From contig OZ059899.1 in NCBI GenBank assembly GCA_964057225.1, forward strand, positions 1,736,001 through 1,800,000: DNA of 64,000 nt, read 5' to 3'. The notes beneath the pieces were generated by a model. The model had not been told where the DNA came from, searched no databases, and saw nothing but the letters and a program-made list of their open reading frames with translations. Below, piece by piece: positions 63,596 through 64,000 of this stretch (position 1 is its first letter; every line of letters starts with the position of its first letter). The stretch is from Auanema rhodensis. Taxonomy: Eukaryota; Nematoda; Chromadorea; Rhabditida; Rhabditidae. A program made the position numbers and the translations under genes.

Positions 63596-64000
63596 CAGCT
63601 AACGCAAATCTGATAACACAGATCGACGCAGCTTAAAAATCCGCATCGAATGCACTATACTACATTGAGAAACGCTTGATACAAAAATTAGTTATGATCG
63701 TTTGAAAAATGATGCATTAGTGTATGTTGAGTTTCCATGTACACTCAACATTGCTTCCAAAAACATTTTGACAAAAATTTTTTCGAAAAATTTCAGAATA
63801 ATTTAGCAAAAAGTAGATGTTTTTAGATTCCTTTTTTCAAGGCAAAGACGATAGACAATGTTATTCAACGAAAAAATTAATTCTTCAGGGTGAAAATCGA
63901 GGATATAAGTGTGAACTTATATCAGTTGATATCTCGGTGCATTTTTAAGCTAGCGCAAATCTGATAACACAGATCGACGCAACTTAAAAATCCGCATCGA
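63596..64000 (+). repeat. Exit from the 24-mer at the right edge
   Basis: From 63596 the monomer at 63531 departs from its partner at 55107: A66C and G72A, ctacatt where the partner has ctaaatt, then A266G, A302T (ccttttttc), G323A (atagac) and aattaa. This 3' end matches the monomer at 42120, so the array probably continues into a different HOR outside the window. The last 119 bp (63882-64000) is a partial monomer with A101 (gcaac). Confidence 0.8.

Larger units (their letters stand above)
1..64000 (+). repeat. 351-bp satellite DNA array, 182 complete monomers plus a 119-bp partial
   Basis: The word tcttcag(g/a)g recurs every 351 bases from base 1 to 63882. I checked the phase at monomers 1-5, 37, 38, 61, 101, 141 and 183. 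Net drift over 63.9 kb is one base, explained by one deletion near 12944. All monomers have the same orientation, with no inversion, gap, insertion or unique sequence. The consensus is about 32% G+C with 12 CpGs. Most monomers differ by a handful to about a dozen substitutions. This is characteristic of centromeric or pericentromeric satellite DNA in eukaryotes; the chromosomal location is inferred. I do not recognise the family by name. No gene is supported anywhere in it. Confidence 0.99.

Noticed and set aside
1-64000. Possible long reading frame through the array, since 351 is divisible by 3
   Set aside because: Every frame on both strands meets several stop codons in the consensus monomer. 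The longest stretch is about 45 codons, in frame 3 across the boundary after Z-type monomers (aatcaa ending). There is no coding bias, and the single deletion would shift any frame.
1-64000. CRISPR-like array of repeats and spacers
   Set aside because: The unit is 351 bp and all of it is repeated. There are no unique spacers, and no cas gene is present.
1-64000. Inserted transposable elements or inverted segments
   Set aside because: The monomer phase is unbroken apart from one base, and all monomers have the same orientation, which leaves no room for an insertion or inversion.
1-64000. Tandem rRNA, 5S, histone or snRNA gene repeats
   Set aside because: No recognisable conserved rRNA, tRNA or snRNA motif, no histone-like reading frame, and the composition is 68% A+T throughout.
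1-64000. Naming the satellite as a known beetle family (about 360 bp or 357 bp satellites)
   Set aside because: Length and A+T content are similar, but I cannot confirm sequence identity without a search. A database comparison of the consensus monomer would decide.

Overview
The whole 64 kb window is one uninterrupted head-to-tail satellite DNA array. The repeat unit (monomer) is 351 bp. I count 182 complete monomers plus a 119-bp partial one at the right edge, all in the same orientation. I could support no protein-coding gene, RNA gene, transposon, CRISPR array or other unique sequence. The phase used here puts monomer position 1 at base 1 (the 't' of tcttcag), which is an arbitrary choice. 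Monomers start at 1+351k for k=0-36 and at 351k for k=37-182. The one-base shift comes from the only indel I found, a missing C near 12944. The array runs off both ends of the window.

Kind of organism: long AT-rich tandem arrays of this sort are typical of eukaryotic centromeric or pericentromeric heterochromatin. The consensus monomer is about 32% G+C. It carries 12 CpG dinucleotides where about 9 are expected, so CpG is not depleted, which fits an animal with little germline CpG methylation (for example many insects) better than a vertebrate or a plant. This is inference. I do not recognise the satellite by name and cannot give a species.

Layout: most monomers differ by only about 1-4% and fall into recurring subtypes with shared substitutions. 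I gave them ad hoc letters, each defined in its own entry. Subtypes recur in a fixed order and so form several generations of higher-order repeats (HORs). Left to right: 1-2457 mixed; 2458-5265 two 4-mers (U-T-S-R); 5266-12986 two 11-mers; 12987-15794 rich in subtype L; 15795-17900 a 6-mer (Z-Y-X-P-N-L); 17901-22463 mixed; 22464-25622 three 3-mers; 25974-30185 Y-X-W-V-U units; 29484-42119 an 8-mer family (V-U-T-S-J-W-I-H) with internal gains and losses; 42120-47033 a transition; 46718-63595 two tandem copies of an 8424-bp, 24-monomer unit that agree at every diagnostic site I compared; 63596-64000 leaving that unit.

How it works together: about fifteen hybrid monomers carry the 5' part of one subtype and the 3' part of another. 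They look like junctions left by unequal exchange or conversion, and their subtype order often says whether the exchange gained or lost monomers. Each monomer contains several inverted repeats (monomer positions 21-42, 38-51, 56-125, 194-221, 245-263) and phased A/T tracts. A 69-bp stretch (149-217) is almost invariant between subtypes. If this window holds something undescribed, it is this dated record of nested amplification and the conserved core, not a gene system.
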